Source: Marinococcus luteus (GTDB lineage Bacteria > Bacillota > Bacilli > Bacillales > Marinococcaceae). From it: a DNA stretch of 64,000 nt. The position numbers and the translations under genes are program-made. A model generated the notes under the pieces. It searched no databases, had not been told where the DNA came from, and worked only from the letters and a program-made list of their open reading frames with translations. Below are positions 17,985 to 28,414 of the stretch, piece after piece (the first letter of the stretch is position 1; every line of letters begins with the position of its first letter). The stretch covers positions 62,001 through 126,000 of the forward strand of contig NZ_FNNC01000005.1 of the NCBI RefSeq assembly GCF_900106595.1, read 5' to 3'.

Positions 17985-19688
17985 TTATTCTTCTGTCGCA
18001 TCTTCGTTCATGTAGGCCCATTTGTATTCAAAGTCAGGACCGGCAGAGTTTACGATAACACCCTGCAGCGCCGGGTTCCAGAGGTAAGCCGTGGAGCGCT
18101 GATACAATGGTGAAATTGCGGCATCTTCTTCAATAAGAATCTGCTCCATTTGCAGGAAGTTGTCCCAGCGTGCTTCCGGCTCTGTAGCCAGCTCGCTGTT
18201 TGCTTCTTCAAGAAGGGAATCGTACTCCTCGCTTGAGTAGCCCATATGGTTATTTTCACCGTCGGTTTCAAACAGGTTCATGAATGTGTTTGGATCCACA
18301 TAGTCTGGTCCCCATCCGGCAAACTGCATGTCATAATCCATATTCGTGTCACGGTCCAGACGCTCCTGGAAAGGCACTTCCTGGACGTTAACAGTCAAGC
18401 CTTCAAGGTTAGTTTCCAGCTGTTCTTTAATATAGGCATTCGTATTCTGGGCTGTTTCTGTGTCATCTCCCAGGAAGCCAACTTCTACACTGTCAGAGCC
18501 AAGCTCTTCAAGGCCCTGCTCCCAGAGATCCTGAGCTTCATCTTTGTTTACTTCAGCAAGGTTTCCGTTCTGCTCACGGAAGTCTTCTTCACCGTCCGGG
18601 CTGAATACAAAGTTTGCAGGCATTAAGCCTTCAGCAGGAATAGAACCATTGTTCAGAATCGTGTTCGTTAATCCTTCTTTGTCCACAGACATTTGGATAG
18701 CTTTACGGATGTTTTCATTATCGAGGGCTTCGTTGCCTTCCTGGTTCATTTTAAGATAGAAAACAGTCGGCTCCTCTACCGTACGGAAATCCTGCTCCGT
18801 GCTGTATTCGTCCACAAATTCTGCACTAACTCCTGCACGGTCCACTTCGCCGGTATCGTAAAGGTTAACGCCGGTGGATACTTCTTTGACCACCTGAACG
18901 TTGATTTCTTCAAGCTGCACAGCGTCTGCATCCCAGTAGTCTTCGTTTTTCACAAACGACATGCTTTCACCCTGATTCCACTCTTCCATTGTGAATGGGC
19001 CGTTCGTCATCATGCTGTCCGGGCTCAAAGCATAATCATCTTCCTGCTCTTCAATAAATTCTTCATTTAATGGAAGGAAGGTTGGGAATGTAGCTAATGA
19101 TTCAAAGTAAGGCGTCGCTTTTTCAAGCGTTACTTCAAGCGTATAATCATCCACGGCCTCAACGCCCAGCTCTTCCGGATCTGCTTCGCCTTCACTGATC
19201 TCGGTAGCGTTGTCGATAACGCCGCCCATCATGTAAGGACCATATTCAGAAGCCGTTTCCGGATCCACGGCACGCTGCCAAGAATAAACGAAATCCTGAG
19301 CCGTGACAGGGTCACCGTTTGTCCAGGTGGCATCCTCCCGGAGGTTAAATGTATACGTTAGCGCGTCATCACTCACTTCCGGTTCTCCCGTGGCAATCCC
19401 TTCTTCTGTCTCTCCGTTTTCACCCAGACGGTAGAGACCTTCATAAATTTCCCCTGTCCACTGAATACCGTATGTATCTGTGGTGAGCGACGGGTCCATG
19501 GAAGGAATATCGGCAGACTGTGCCAGGTTGACTACCTGCTCCCCGCTTGCCTCGCCTTCGCCTCCTCCGTCACCACCGCCGTTGCCGCCGTCTCCGCCGG
19601 ACTCTCCGCCCCCGCCGCCGGAACACGCTGCGAGCACTGTGCTTGCTGTTAATGCAGAAGCTAATACTGTCATTTTTGTCTTTTTCAT
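17985..19688 (-). CDS. oppA: Oligopeptide-binding lipoprotein OppA
   Basis: Extracellular receptor of the importer, tethered to the membrane by lipid. 567 residues from the ATG at 19688 (RBS GGGGAGG, 12 bases before). Signal peptide KKTKMTVLASALTASTVL with lipobox LAAC (Cys at about 22), followed by a Gly/Ser/Asp/Glu-rich linker of about 30 residues. The mature domain is SBP_bac_5 (NLAQSADIPSMDPSLTTD near the start; GWGPDYVDPNTFMNLF near 435). It is strongly acidic, consistent with a halophile. The ribosome-binding region (19692-19717) is complementary to the candidate sRNA at 2606-2685. Confidence 0.94.
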   Translation of the reverse strand: MKKTKMTVLASALTASTVLAACSGGGGGESGGDGGNGGGDGGGEGEASGEQVVNLAQSADIPSMDPSLTTDTYGIQWTGEIYEGLYRLGENGETEEGIATGEPEVSDDALTYTFNLREDATWTNGDPVTAQDFVYSWQRAVDPETASEYGPYMMGGVIDNATEISEGEADPEELGVEAVDDYTLEVTLEKATPYFESLATFPTFLPLNEEFIEEQEDDYALSPDSMMTNGPFTMEEWNQGESMSFVKNEDYWDADAVQLEEINVQVVKEVSTGVNLYDTGEVDRAGVSAEFVDEYSTEQDFRTVEEPTVFYLKMNQEGNEALDNENIRKAIQMSVDKEGLTNTILNNGSIPAEGLMPANFVFSPDGEEDFREQNGNLAEVNKDEAQDLWEQGLEELGSDSVEVGFLGDDTETAQNTNAYIKEQLETNLEGLTVNVQEVPFQERLDRDTNMDYDMQFAGWGPDYVDPNTFMNLFETDGENNHMGYSSEEYDSLLEEANSELATEPEARWDNFLQMEQILIEEDAAISPLYQRSTAYLWNPALQGVIVNSAGPDFEYKWAYMNEDATEE

Positions 19689-19959
19689 AAGATATGTTGA
19701 CCTCCCCAAAACTTTCGATATTTTGTTGTGTAAAATTTCTGTTATCTCTGTATTTACAAAGTATACAAGATATTGCGAATATTTTCACTAATTTTTTGAT
19801 TTTTTGCGAAAATGAAAATTTATTCGCTTTGTCTATACGAAAAGCATTAATGTTTTTCCACACAGGGCAATTATTCGTAAATGAAATATTTCGTTCAGCG
19901 GCAGGCAGCAGTTGTGCTATAATAATGGGCGTTATAAAATTCCTGAAGGAGTTCCGTCT

Positions 19960-20331
19960 ATGCATTGGAAGCTGAATCTCTCCATATTTGCCGTTAATTT
20001 AATAGCTGCCGGCCTGCTGTTTTTCATTTTTTCTCCGGCCTTTGGGCTGCTGAATGTGATCAATTATGTGTTTTATGTAGGTTTGTTTTATCTAATCATT
20101 TTCATTGCAGCGTTTGTAATGCGCGGAGGATTTTTCGATGCCATTACCCACAGTTTTCGAAAAGTGGCTCACCGCCTTGCCCCCTCCAGACCTTCAACTC
20201 AGGGCTGGGAACAACGGCTTGCGCCTTCTGAGGTCATCCAGACTTCTTTTTTTCGTGTCCTTTTCATTCAGACTACAGCGCTGATTGTCCTGGATCTTCT
20301 GCTGCTTGCTTTATACTACGCAGCAGATTAA
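19960..20331 (+). CDS. DUF3899-type membrane protein
   Basis: 123-residue protein with three or four membrane helices (LNLSIFAVNLIAAGLLFFIF; VFYVGLFYLIIFIAAFVM; LFIQTTALIVLDLLLLALYY). The RGGFFDAITHSFR motif after helix 2 is typical of DUF3899. The ATG at 19960 follows GAAGGAG; the upstream in-frame ATG at 19912 has none. Function unknown. It is divergent from oppA and convergent with the Lrp-type regulator. Confidence 0.7.
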   Translation: MHWKLNLSIFAVNLIAAGLLFFIFSPAFGLLNVINYVFYVGLFYLIIFIAAFVMRGGFFDAITHSFRKVAHRLAPSRPSTQGWEQRLAPSEVIQTSFFRVLFIQTTALIVLDLLLLALYYAAD

Positions 20332-20383
20332 ACTGTTCCGGGTTGAACTGTGCCCGTGATACCACCACCTTTAATGTTTATTT

Positions 20384-20842
20384 TTACTCAGAAGTTAAAT
20401 AAGAAAACGAATCCTTATACTGTTTTAATTCAACATTCACATCGGCGTTCAAAATTCCGTCAATTTGTGCTAAATCTCTGTTAACAAAATTCACTAAGTC
20501 CTCGTTATTTCTAAAATAAGCCTGTAAAATTAAATCATGATTACCAGAGAAAGCACCGACAAACCTTACTTCGGAAAAACGCTGAAGCCTACTCGCGATT
20601 TCGTCCTGCATCCCGAGCTTTGTGCTCAGCCCGATAATCGTCTGCACATCGAGCCCGATTTTGTTCGGATTGGTATGTATGATAAATTCAAAGACATTAT
20701 GCCGGAGCATTTTGTTAATTCTTGAACGGACAGTCCCCTCACTCACTCCCAGGCAGCGGGCAATTTCACTGTATGACTCCTTGCCGTTAGCCTGCAGATA
20801 CCCGAGTATCGACATATCTACCTGATCTAATGAAACACTCAT
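20384..20842 (-). CDS. Lrp/AsnC family transcriptional regulator
   Basis: 152-residue regulator. N-terminal helix-turn-helix (about 10-55, SEIARCLGVSEGTVRSRINKM) and C-terminal RAM/ACT-like ligand domain (about 70-145, GAFSGNHDLILQAYF). The start at 20842 follows AGAAGGG; longer in-frame starts are not supported. Lrp proteins sense amino acids; the lack of a linked target operon on the same strand leaves its role open, although the opp operon lies just downstream. Confidence 0.8.
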   Translation of the reverse strand: MSVSLDQVDMSILGYLQANGKESYSEIARCLGVSEGTVRSRINKMLRHNVFEFIIHTNPNKIGLDVQTIIGLSTKLGMQDEIASRLQRFSEVRFVGAFSGNHDLILQAYFRNNEDLVNFVNRDLAQIDGILNADVNVELKQYKDSFSYLTSE

Positions 20843-21133
20843 TGGCATCCCTTCTCTTTTTCCCATTCTCACCTTGATGACCTTGCATCCTTTATTACGA
20901 ATCACCGAGATAACCACAGCTCACCTTAGTAATTTCGTAACAATTCCCCGGGTGGATTAACGTAATTATAAGTAATTGTTTTTATTATTGCAATATTCGT
21001 GAAAGAATTTTATGAATTTTTTTGTAAGATTATATAACGTTATACGATTCGAAAACAGCCCGAAGATACTTCCCATACTACAATGTAATCGCTTTCATTA
21101 CAATCGCTTCTTCGAAAGTATTTTGCATAACTA

Positions 21134-21170
21134 TAAAAAACTCTGGCCGCCTAAAGCGTCCAGAGTTTTA
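21134..21170 (-). terminator. Terminator of serS
   Basis: AAAACTCTGG / CCAGAGTTTT hairpin with T-rich flank on the minus strand, immediately after serS; symmetric, so it may work both ways. Confidence 0.8.
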
Positions 21171-21181
21171 TCGAAGCCTGC

Positions 21182-22462
21182 TTATTTTGCTGTAATATAT
21201 TCTTTGTTGCCCATATAACCGCGCAGCACTTCAGGAATTTTAATGCTGCCGTCCTCCTGCTGATGGTTTTCCATGATCGCTGCCACCGTTCTTCCCAGAG
21301 CAAGCCCTGAACCGTTTAGCGTGTGCACAAATTCTGTTTTCGCATCACGGTCCCGCTTAAATCGGATGTTCGCACGTCTCGCCTGAAAATCCTCAAAATT
21401 ACTGCAGGACGAAATTTCTTTATAGTCTTCATAGCTCGGAAGCCATACTTCAATGTCGTATTTTTTTGCTGCCGTAAAGCCCAAGTCCCCCGTGCACATG
21501 TTCATCACACGATACGGAAGCTCAAGCAGCTGCAGTACTTTCTCAGCATGGCCGGTCAATGTTTCAAGCTCTTCATAGGAATTTTCCGGCGTCGTAAACC
21601 GTACAAGTTCCACTTTATTAAACTGGTGCTGGCGGATTAAGCCGCGAGTGTCGCGTCCTGCCGAGCCTGCTTCAGAACGGAAGCACGCACTGAACGCCGT
21701 ATAGGCTTTGGGTAGTTCTTTTCCTGCGAGAATTTCTTCGCGGTGCATGTTCGTGACAGGCACTTCTGCCGTTGGTACGAGAAAATAGTCCTCTTCCCGG
21801 ATCTGAAAAGCATCCTCCTCAAACTTTGGCAGCTGGCCGGTGCCGGTCATGCTGTCGCGGTTTACCATATACGGGGGAATCAATTCTTCATAGCCGTGTT
21901 CATCGCTGTGCAGGTCCATCATAAACTGAATCAGCGCCCGTTCAAGACGTGCCCCGGCTCCCTTATAAAACATGAACCGGCTTCCGGTTACTTTTGCAGC
22001 CCGCTCAGCGTCAAGCATATTCAGATCCACGCCGAGGTCCCAGTGCGGCTTCAGAGCAAAATCAAACACCGGTGTTTCTCCCCAGGCTCTTACCTCTTCG
22101 TTATCCGATTCATCTTCGCCGACCGGAACTGTTTCATGTGGAACATTTGGAATGGAAAGCAGAATCTGCTGCAGGCGTTCATCCTTTTCACGGATTTGTT
22201 CATCCAGTTTTTTGACTCTGCCTGATACGTCCCGCATTTCCGTAATCAGTTCATCGGCGTCTTCTTTATTTTTCTTTTTAGCTGCGATTTCATCGGATAC
22301 GGTGTTGCGCCGCTGCTTTAATTCCTCCGTCTCCTGGATCAGTTCCCTGCGTTCGCGGTCGAGTTCTTCAAAGGAATCCAGCTCGCTGATATCTTCGTTT
22401 CGTTTCGAAAGCTGCTCTTTTACTGCATCAAAATCATTTCGCAATCGTTTAGGGTCTAGCAT
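21182..22462 (-). CDS. serS: Seryl-tRNA synthetase
   Basis: Charges tRNA-Ser with serine. 426 residues from the ATG at 22462 (RBS GAAGGAGG). N-terminal antiparallel coiled coil (about 28-105, [18 protein letters not shown] and onward) grips the long variable arm of tRNA-Ser. The class II core has motif 2 ([25 protein letters not shown]) and motif 3 ([19 protein letters not shown]). It is controlled by the T-box leader just upstream. Confidence 0.97.
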   Translation of the reverse strand: MLDPKRLRNDFDAVKEQLSKRNEDISELDSFEELDRERRELIQETEELKQRRNTVSDEIAAKKKNKEDADELITEMRDVSGRVKKLDEQIREKDERLQQILLSIPNVPHETVPVGEDESDNEEVRAWGETPVFDFALKPHWDLGVDLNMLDAERAAKVTGSRFMFYKGAGARLERALIQFMMDLHSDEHGYEELIPPYMVNRDSMTGTGQLPKFEEDAFQIREEDYFLVPTAEVPVTNMHREEILAGKELPKAYTAFSACFRSEAGSAGRDTRGLIRQHQFNKVELVRFTTPENSYEELETLTGHAEKVLQLLELPYRVMNMCTGDLGFTAAKKYDIEVWLPSYEDYKEISSCSNFEDFQARRANIRFKRDRDAKTEFVHTLNGSGLALGRTVAAIMENHQQEDGSIKIPEVLRGYMGNKEYITAK

Positions 22463-22494
22463 AGGTGATGCCTCCTTCATAGTAGCTGTTTATA

Positions 22495-22738
22495 TATTAT
22501 AAAAAAGCCCCGCCCCTGTAAATCAGGGACGAGACTTTGATTTCCCGCGTTGCCACCCTCGTTGCAGTAAACGTTACTGCCGGCTTCTTCTCTCATCTGT
22601 TAACGGGGACGAACCGAAAACGGCTACTTAAGTTCACCGTTTTACTCCGGACGGGATTCCTTTCGCATTTTCATCGGTTCACACCAGCCACCGACTCTCT
22701 GAAGAAAAAAGCAAAAGTACTATTGTCCATCAACGCGA
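22495..22738 (-). promoter_or_regulatory. T-box riboswitch controlling serS
   Basis: The minus-strand leader carries the T-box sequence AGGGTGGCAACGCGGG (22544-22559), then a terminator (GTCTCGTCCCTG..CAGGGGCGGGGC and six T, about 22498-22535). Stem I has the conserved AGAGAGTCGGTGG start, and the specifier region reads GGAA-UCC-CGU with UCC (Ser) at 22654-22656. The UGGC bulge would pair with GCCA, matching the G discriminator of tRNA-Ser in this window. Uncharged tRNA-Ser should favour read-through into serS. Confidence 0.92.
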
Positions 22739-22744
22739 TTGTAT

Positions 22745-23335
22745 TTACACATTTACTGCCGCCTGTGCTTCACGTACCATCTGTACGAAATACTGATGAA
22801 ATCTGCGGTCGTTCGTCAGCTCCGGATGAAAGGAGCAGGAAAGCAGATGATCCTGCCGTGCCACCACGATTTCATCTTTATATTCTGCAAGCACTTCGAC
22901 ATTCTGTCCAACTTCCGTAATCAACGGGGCGCGGATGAATACCGCTTCGACATCATCCGCAACTCCGCGAATGGAAAGCTCGGTTTCAAAGCTTTCACGC
23001 TGGCGTCCGAACGCATTACGCTGAACCGTCATATCCATCAGCTCGAGATGACCTTCCGGCTCGCCTAACACGTCAGTAGCCATTAAAATCAATCCGGCAC
23101 ATGTGCCAAACACTGGTTTTCCTGCTTTGGCGAACGCCTGCAGCGGTTCAAAAAATTGATATTTTTCCACCAGCCGCCGCATCGTCGTGCTTTCGCCGCC
23201 TGGAAAGACCAACCCATCAATTTCTTCAAGCTGTTCCGGCCGTTTTACGATAATAATTTCCGTATCAGGGGCCTCTAAACTTTTGACATGTTCACGAACA
23301 GCGCCTTGAAGAGCTAAAACGCCGATTTTCATCAT
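22745..23335 (-). CDS. pdxT: Pyridoxal 5'-phosphate synthase glutaminase subunit
   Basis: Glutamine amidotransferase that supplies ammonia to PdxS for vitamin B6 synthesis. 196 residues, class I triad fold: oxyanion GGESTT near 47, nucleophile Cys in GTCAGLI (about 79), His/Glu in SCSFHPEL (about 170). Start ATG 23335 or the next ATG at 23332. Directly downstream of pdxS (24 bases), forming a two-gene unit. Confidence 0.96.
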   Translation of the reverse strand: MMKIGVLALQGAVREHVKSLEAPDTEIIIVKRPEQLEEIDGLVFPGGESTTMRRLVEKYQFFEPLQAFAKAGKPVFGTCAGLILMATDVLGEPEGHLELMDMTVQRNAFGRQRESFETELSIRGVADDVEAVFIRAPLITEVGQNVEVLAEYKDEIVVARQDHLLSCSFHPELTNDRRFHQYFVQMVREAQAAVNV

Positions 23336-23359
23336 GAGTAAAAACCCCCTGTATTTATA

Positions 23360-24244
23360 TTACTGACTGCGGTCCTGCATGCGATCAAAGCCTTCAAGCT
23401 GGGAAATATCCATCCCGCTCATTGCAGTACCCAGTCCTTTGGACAGCTTAGCGATCAGCTCATAGTCTTCATAGTGAGTCGTCGCTTCTACGATGGCCCG
23501 GGCAAATTTATCCGGATATTCGGATTTGAAAATACCGGAGCCTACGAATACACCGTCGGCGCCAAGCTGCATCATTAAAGCCGCGTCAGCTGGTGTTGCT
23601 ATGCCGCCTGCTGCAAAGTTAACGACTGGAAGGCGTCCTTCTTCGCGAATTTGAAGCAGCAGTTCATACGGCGCACCAAGATTTTTCGCTTCTGTCATTA
23701 ATTCGTCCTTCGACAGGCCGATCACTTTGCGGATTTGAGACTGGATCAAACGCATATGGCGTACTGCTTCCACAATGTTGCCGGTACCCGGCTCCCCTTT
23801 TGTCCGCAGCATGGAAGCTCCTTCACCAATACGGCGGGTCGCTTCACCAAGATCACGAGCTCCGCAGACAAATGGCACCGTGTACTCTGATTTATCCATA
23901 TGATACACATCATCCGCCGGTGTAAGCACTTCACTTTCATCAATATAATCAGCACCCAGTGATTCGAGCACCCGGGCTTCCACGATGTGGCCGATACGGG
24001 CTTTTGCCATTACAGGAATCGATACAGCGTCCATCACTTCCTGAACAATTGTAGGATCTGCCATGCGGGCTACGCCGCCTGCAGCACGGATGTCTGACGG
24101 CACCCGTTCCAGTGCCATAACAGCTACTGCTCCTGCCTCTTCGGCGATTTTAGCCTGTTCTCCGTTAACGACGTCCATAATAACGCCGCCCTTTTGCATT
24201 TCAGCCATGCCTCTTTTAACGCGGTCTGTTCCTCTCTCTGCCAT
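23360..24244 (-). CDS. pdxS: Pyridoxal 5'-phosphate synthase lyase subunit
   Basis: TIM-barrel enzyme that builds PLP from ribose 5-phosphate, glyceraldehyde 3-phosphate and ammonia in a 12+12 complex with PdxT. 294 residues, full length. Recognisable blocks: [20 protein letters not shown] at the N-terminus, the active-site Lys in [10 protein letters not shown] (about 80), [17 protein letters not shown], and the [11 protein letters not shown] tail. The ATG follows GGAGGG. Confidence 0.97.
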   Translation of the reverse strand: MAERGTDRVKRGMAEMQKGGVIMDVVNGEQAKIAEEAGAVAVMALERVPSDIRAAGGVARMADPTIVQEVMDAVSIPVMAKARIGHIVEARVLESLGADYIDESEVLTPADDVYHMDKSEYTVPFVCGARDLGEATRRIGEGASMLRTKGEPGTGNIVEAVRHMRLIQSQIRKVIGLSKDELMTEAKNLGAPYELLLQIREEGRLPVVNFAAGGIATPADAALMMQLGADGVFVGSGIFKSEYPDKFARAIVEATTHYEDYELIAKLSKGLGTAMSGMDISQLEGFDRMQDRSQ

Positions 24245-24387
24245 ACTTCAGCCCTCCAGCTCCATTATTCTATCTATTGCCACCGATTTTGCGGTGTAAT
24301 AATAACACTCAGTAGCCCTATTGTAACACTATACTATGTCCGGATAAAGCATCTTGTTTGCAACTGAAAAAGCTTTTGTGCCGGTTT

Positions 24388-25662
24388 TTATTTACCAGCA
24401 GCTGCGTGCCGGACGCTGCTGAACAGGTTGCCGATGCTCTGCACAATATTACCAAACCACCCGCGCTCGTCCACTGCTTCCCCTGCTGTCAAAGGTACTT
24501 CTGTGCGGTCCTCTCCGCCCTGTACATACGAGGCTTCGCTGTTTGTGACGACCACTGTCCCGACTTCTTCCCCTTTTTCGATCGGGGCTTCATTTTTGGA
24601 GACAGCAATTTCATATTCCGGTTCTATTTCCTCCGACGAAATCAGCTCCAGCTTTTCTCCAGCTGTCACATCTATGCTTTCTTCCTGGCCGCCGTCAACT
24701 TCAATGGAGGAGTCCCCATCGATTTCTCCGCCTTTTTCCACGAGTGTCCGGCTTTCAAGCTCGCGTTCAGCATAATCGTATAGTTTAGCCGTTTCGGTAA
24801 AACGCGACATTTTCGTTTCTGCGTTCATCACTACCGATATATATCTGTTTCCGTCCTGTTCGACGGTCCCGGTAAAAGCATTTCCAGCCAGATCAGTGGT
24901 ACCTGTTTTCAGGCCGTCCACTCCTTCGTATTCCTGCTCAAGCCCAGGGAGCATTTTATTCCAGTTGATCATATCGATTGGTTCTTCCGTGCCTTCCTTG
25001 AATGTTTTTTTCGGAACACCCGCTACGTCCAGCACTTCAGGATACTCATCCAAAAGATGATAAGCCAAAAGGGCGGTATCGTTTGCCGACATCATGTTTT
25101 CTGCGTTTTCTTCGCTGCCTTCCGGAGCGTAGCCCACCATCGTGGAATTATTCAGCCCGGTCGCATTCACGAATTCATAATTCTCCATGCCAAGCTCTCC
25201 GGCCTGCTGATTCATCCGGTCGGCAAAAGCTTCCTCACTTCCCTCGATATGTTCTGCCAGAGCTATCGTTGCTCCGTTCGCAGAGTATATGGCCATGGCC
25301 TCGTAGAGCTCTTCAACCGTATAGGCTTCGTCCTGGCGAAGAGGCACATTTGATAAATTTGTCTGAAGAGAAAGTTCGCGGACTTTATCGCTGATTGCTA
25401 CTTCATCGTTCCAGCTGATGTCGCCGTCTTCGATTGCTTTGTTTACTATGTATTCTGTCATCATTTTGGACATGCTGGCCGCAGACAGCAGTTCATCGGT
25501 ATTGTCTTCATAAACTACCTGCCCTGTGTCCGCATCTATCATAATAGAAGCATTTGCTTCTATCTCAGGCTCTGCCGCTTGAGCCGGCGTGCTGCCGAAC
25601 GTCCAGATGGCTGCAGCCGCCACGCAGGAAACACCTGCTGTTTTCAACTTATTTCTCTTCAA
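24388..25662 (-). CDS. dacA: D-alanyl-D-alanine carboxypeptidase (penicillin-binding protein 5 type)
   Basis: Trims the terminal D-Ala of peptidoglycan stem peptides outside the membrane. 424 residues. Signal peptide ending at PAQAA (about 30), catalytic SxxK as SMSK (about 63-66), SAN (YSANGA) and KTGT (GLKTGTTD) motifs of class C low-mass PBPs, a PBP5-type beta domain, and a C-terminal amphipathic anchor (WFGNIVQSIGNLFSSV). The start is most likely TTG at 25662, eight bases after GGAGG; a GTG at 25671 overlaps that site. Acidic surface (many Asp/Glu). Confidence 0.93.
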   Translation of the reverse strand: MKRNKLKTAGVSCVAAAAIWTFGSTPAQAAEPEIEANASIMIDADTGQVVYEDNTDELLSAASMSKMMTEYIVNKAIEDGDISWNDEVAISDKVRELSLQTNLSNVPLRQDEAYTVEELYEAMAIYSANGATIALAEHIEGSEEAFADRMNQQAGELGMENYEFVNATGLNNSTMVGYAPEGSEENAENMMSANDTALLAYHLLDEYPEVLDVAGVPKKTFKEGTEEPIDMINWNKMLPGLEQEYEGVDGLKTGTTDLAGNAFTGTVEQDGNRYISVVMNAETKMSRFTETAKLYDYAERELESRTLVEKGGEIDGDSSIEVDGGQEESIDVTAGEKLELISSEEIEPEYEIAVSKNEAPIEKGEEVGTVVVTNSEASYVQGGEDRTEVPLTAGEAVDERGWFGNIVQSIGNLFSSVRHAAAGK

Positions 25663-25770
25663 TCTCTGCACCTCCGTGGTGTTTTGCTATCGAATATTTT
25701 ACCACAGCCCCATTTTAAAACATACCTGCCATTGTTCCTTTTATAAAGCCGCCCGCCTGCACCTGGCAAC

Positions 25771-25804
25771 GCCCAGAGATATTTCCTGGGAAATATCTCT
25801 GGGC
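25771..25804. repeat. Perfect palindrome with 16-bp arms
   Basis: GCCCAGAGATATTTCC, then TG, then its exact reverse complement. The centre ATTTCCTGGGAAAT differs by one base from the Noc-binding consensus. It has no T run, so it does not look like a terminator by itself; it sits just beyond the guaB terminator and before dacA. Confidence 0.8.
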
Positions 25805-25806
25805 AT

Positions 25807-25838
25807 AGAAAAGACGGGAGCCGCCGGCCCCCGTCTTT
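25807..25838 (-). terminator. Terminator of guaB
   Basis: AAAGACGGGGGCCGGCGGC / CCCGTCTTTT hairpin on the minus strand just after the guaB stop, with a short T run. Confidence 0.75.
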
Positions 25839-25843
25839 CGTTC

Positions 25844-27382
<1,539 letters not shown>

Positions 27383-27494
27383 TTATCACGTTTGGGCCAG
27401 TCTCAGAAGTAAAAGGAATATGTTTTATTTTTCCGAAAATTTATAAACAGACGCTAATAATTATGTAAAGGATTTCAAAGCTATATCCACCACG

Positions 27495-28376
27495 CTAGAC
27501 CACATGGTGGATGGCTGACTTTTCATTTAGCTGGATGATCTGACCATCTTTATCAAGCTGAACGAGCGGGTATTCTATCTCCCGGCGGTCCATATGCACA
27601 ATAGAAGCAGAGCTGCCCTCGGCGAGCTGCACCTTCTTTCCGGTCATTACAGTAATGAACTGCTCTGTTAATGTTTCGACTACGGCGGGAGGAAGCTTTC
27701 CAAACACTGCACCGTCAGCTCGCGCATTGCATGAAAAGCCGATTTCCCCTCATTCTCCCGCCGCTCGGCTGCCATGGAGTGGTACATGTCCGCCGCTGCT
27801 AAAAGGCTGCTCAGCACATATATTTTGCCGTTTTTCATCCCGAGTGGATAACTGCTTCCGTCTTCACGTTCATGGTGCTGCAAAATAGCCAGCAATGCCT
27901 CATCACTGAGCGTTCCGGTAGCCTTTGCCATCTGGTAGCTCTGAATCGGATGCTTTTCCGCCTTCTGCCGCTCCGAGCCATTCCTTCCGGCTGCAGCTAT
28001 GCTTTTTAGCCAGCAGCGCAGCCAACAGCGCCACTGATACCGCATGATGACTTTAGTACTTTTCCTGCTCCGCAAACTGATAGCTGGTAAATATATGAGA
28101 AGCGTTTTCTTCGAGATCCTCGATCAGGGGAGCAACAACTGCACGTGCTTTTTTCATTTCGATGGGAGCTCCGGCTGTCCAGGAGCGCCACATGGATTCA
28201 TGAGCTTCCACCGCTGTATCATAAACGTCTTCAAATACCGGCTGATGATGCTCCCTGACTGTCTCAGCCTCTTCGGCTGGAGAAAAGGGATCGCCGTTGA
28301 CAAGCACCGGCTTTACTTCAATTACTTTCACTGTTCTTATGAAGATTTCTAGAATAAAATTCCATTTCTCACGCAA
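27495..28376 (-). pseudogene. Broken HD-GYP domain protein gene
   Basis: Three adjacent minus-strand frames together resemble one HD-GYP phosphodiesterase. Part 1 (from 28376) ends at an in-frame TAA at about 28053 just before SHHAVSVALLAALLAKKHSCSRKEWL, which continues in the same frame. Part 2 (27680-28000) in another frame holds KHPIQSYQMA and LQHHEREDGSSYPLG, the GYP-type half. Part 3 (27495-27707), in a third frame, is the C-terminus (FGKLPPAVVETLTEQF). The metal-binding HD stretch expected between parts 1 and 2 is missing. One nonsense codon, one deletion and one further frameshift make an active c-di-GMP hydrolase very unlikely. It follows the gyrA terminator. Confidence 0.8.
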
Positions 28377-28377
28377 A

Positions 28378-28410
28378 AAAAGCCCGGCCGTTTAAAATAC
28401 GGCCGGGACT
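28378..28410 (-). terminator. Terminator of gyrA
   Basis: CCCGGCCGTATTTTAAACGGCCGGGC-type hairpin followed by seven T on the minus strand, directly after gyrA. It also overlaps the first codons of the broken HD-GYP frame. Confidence 0.9.
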
Positions 28411-28414
28411 CGAA

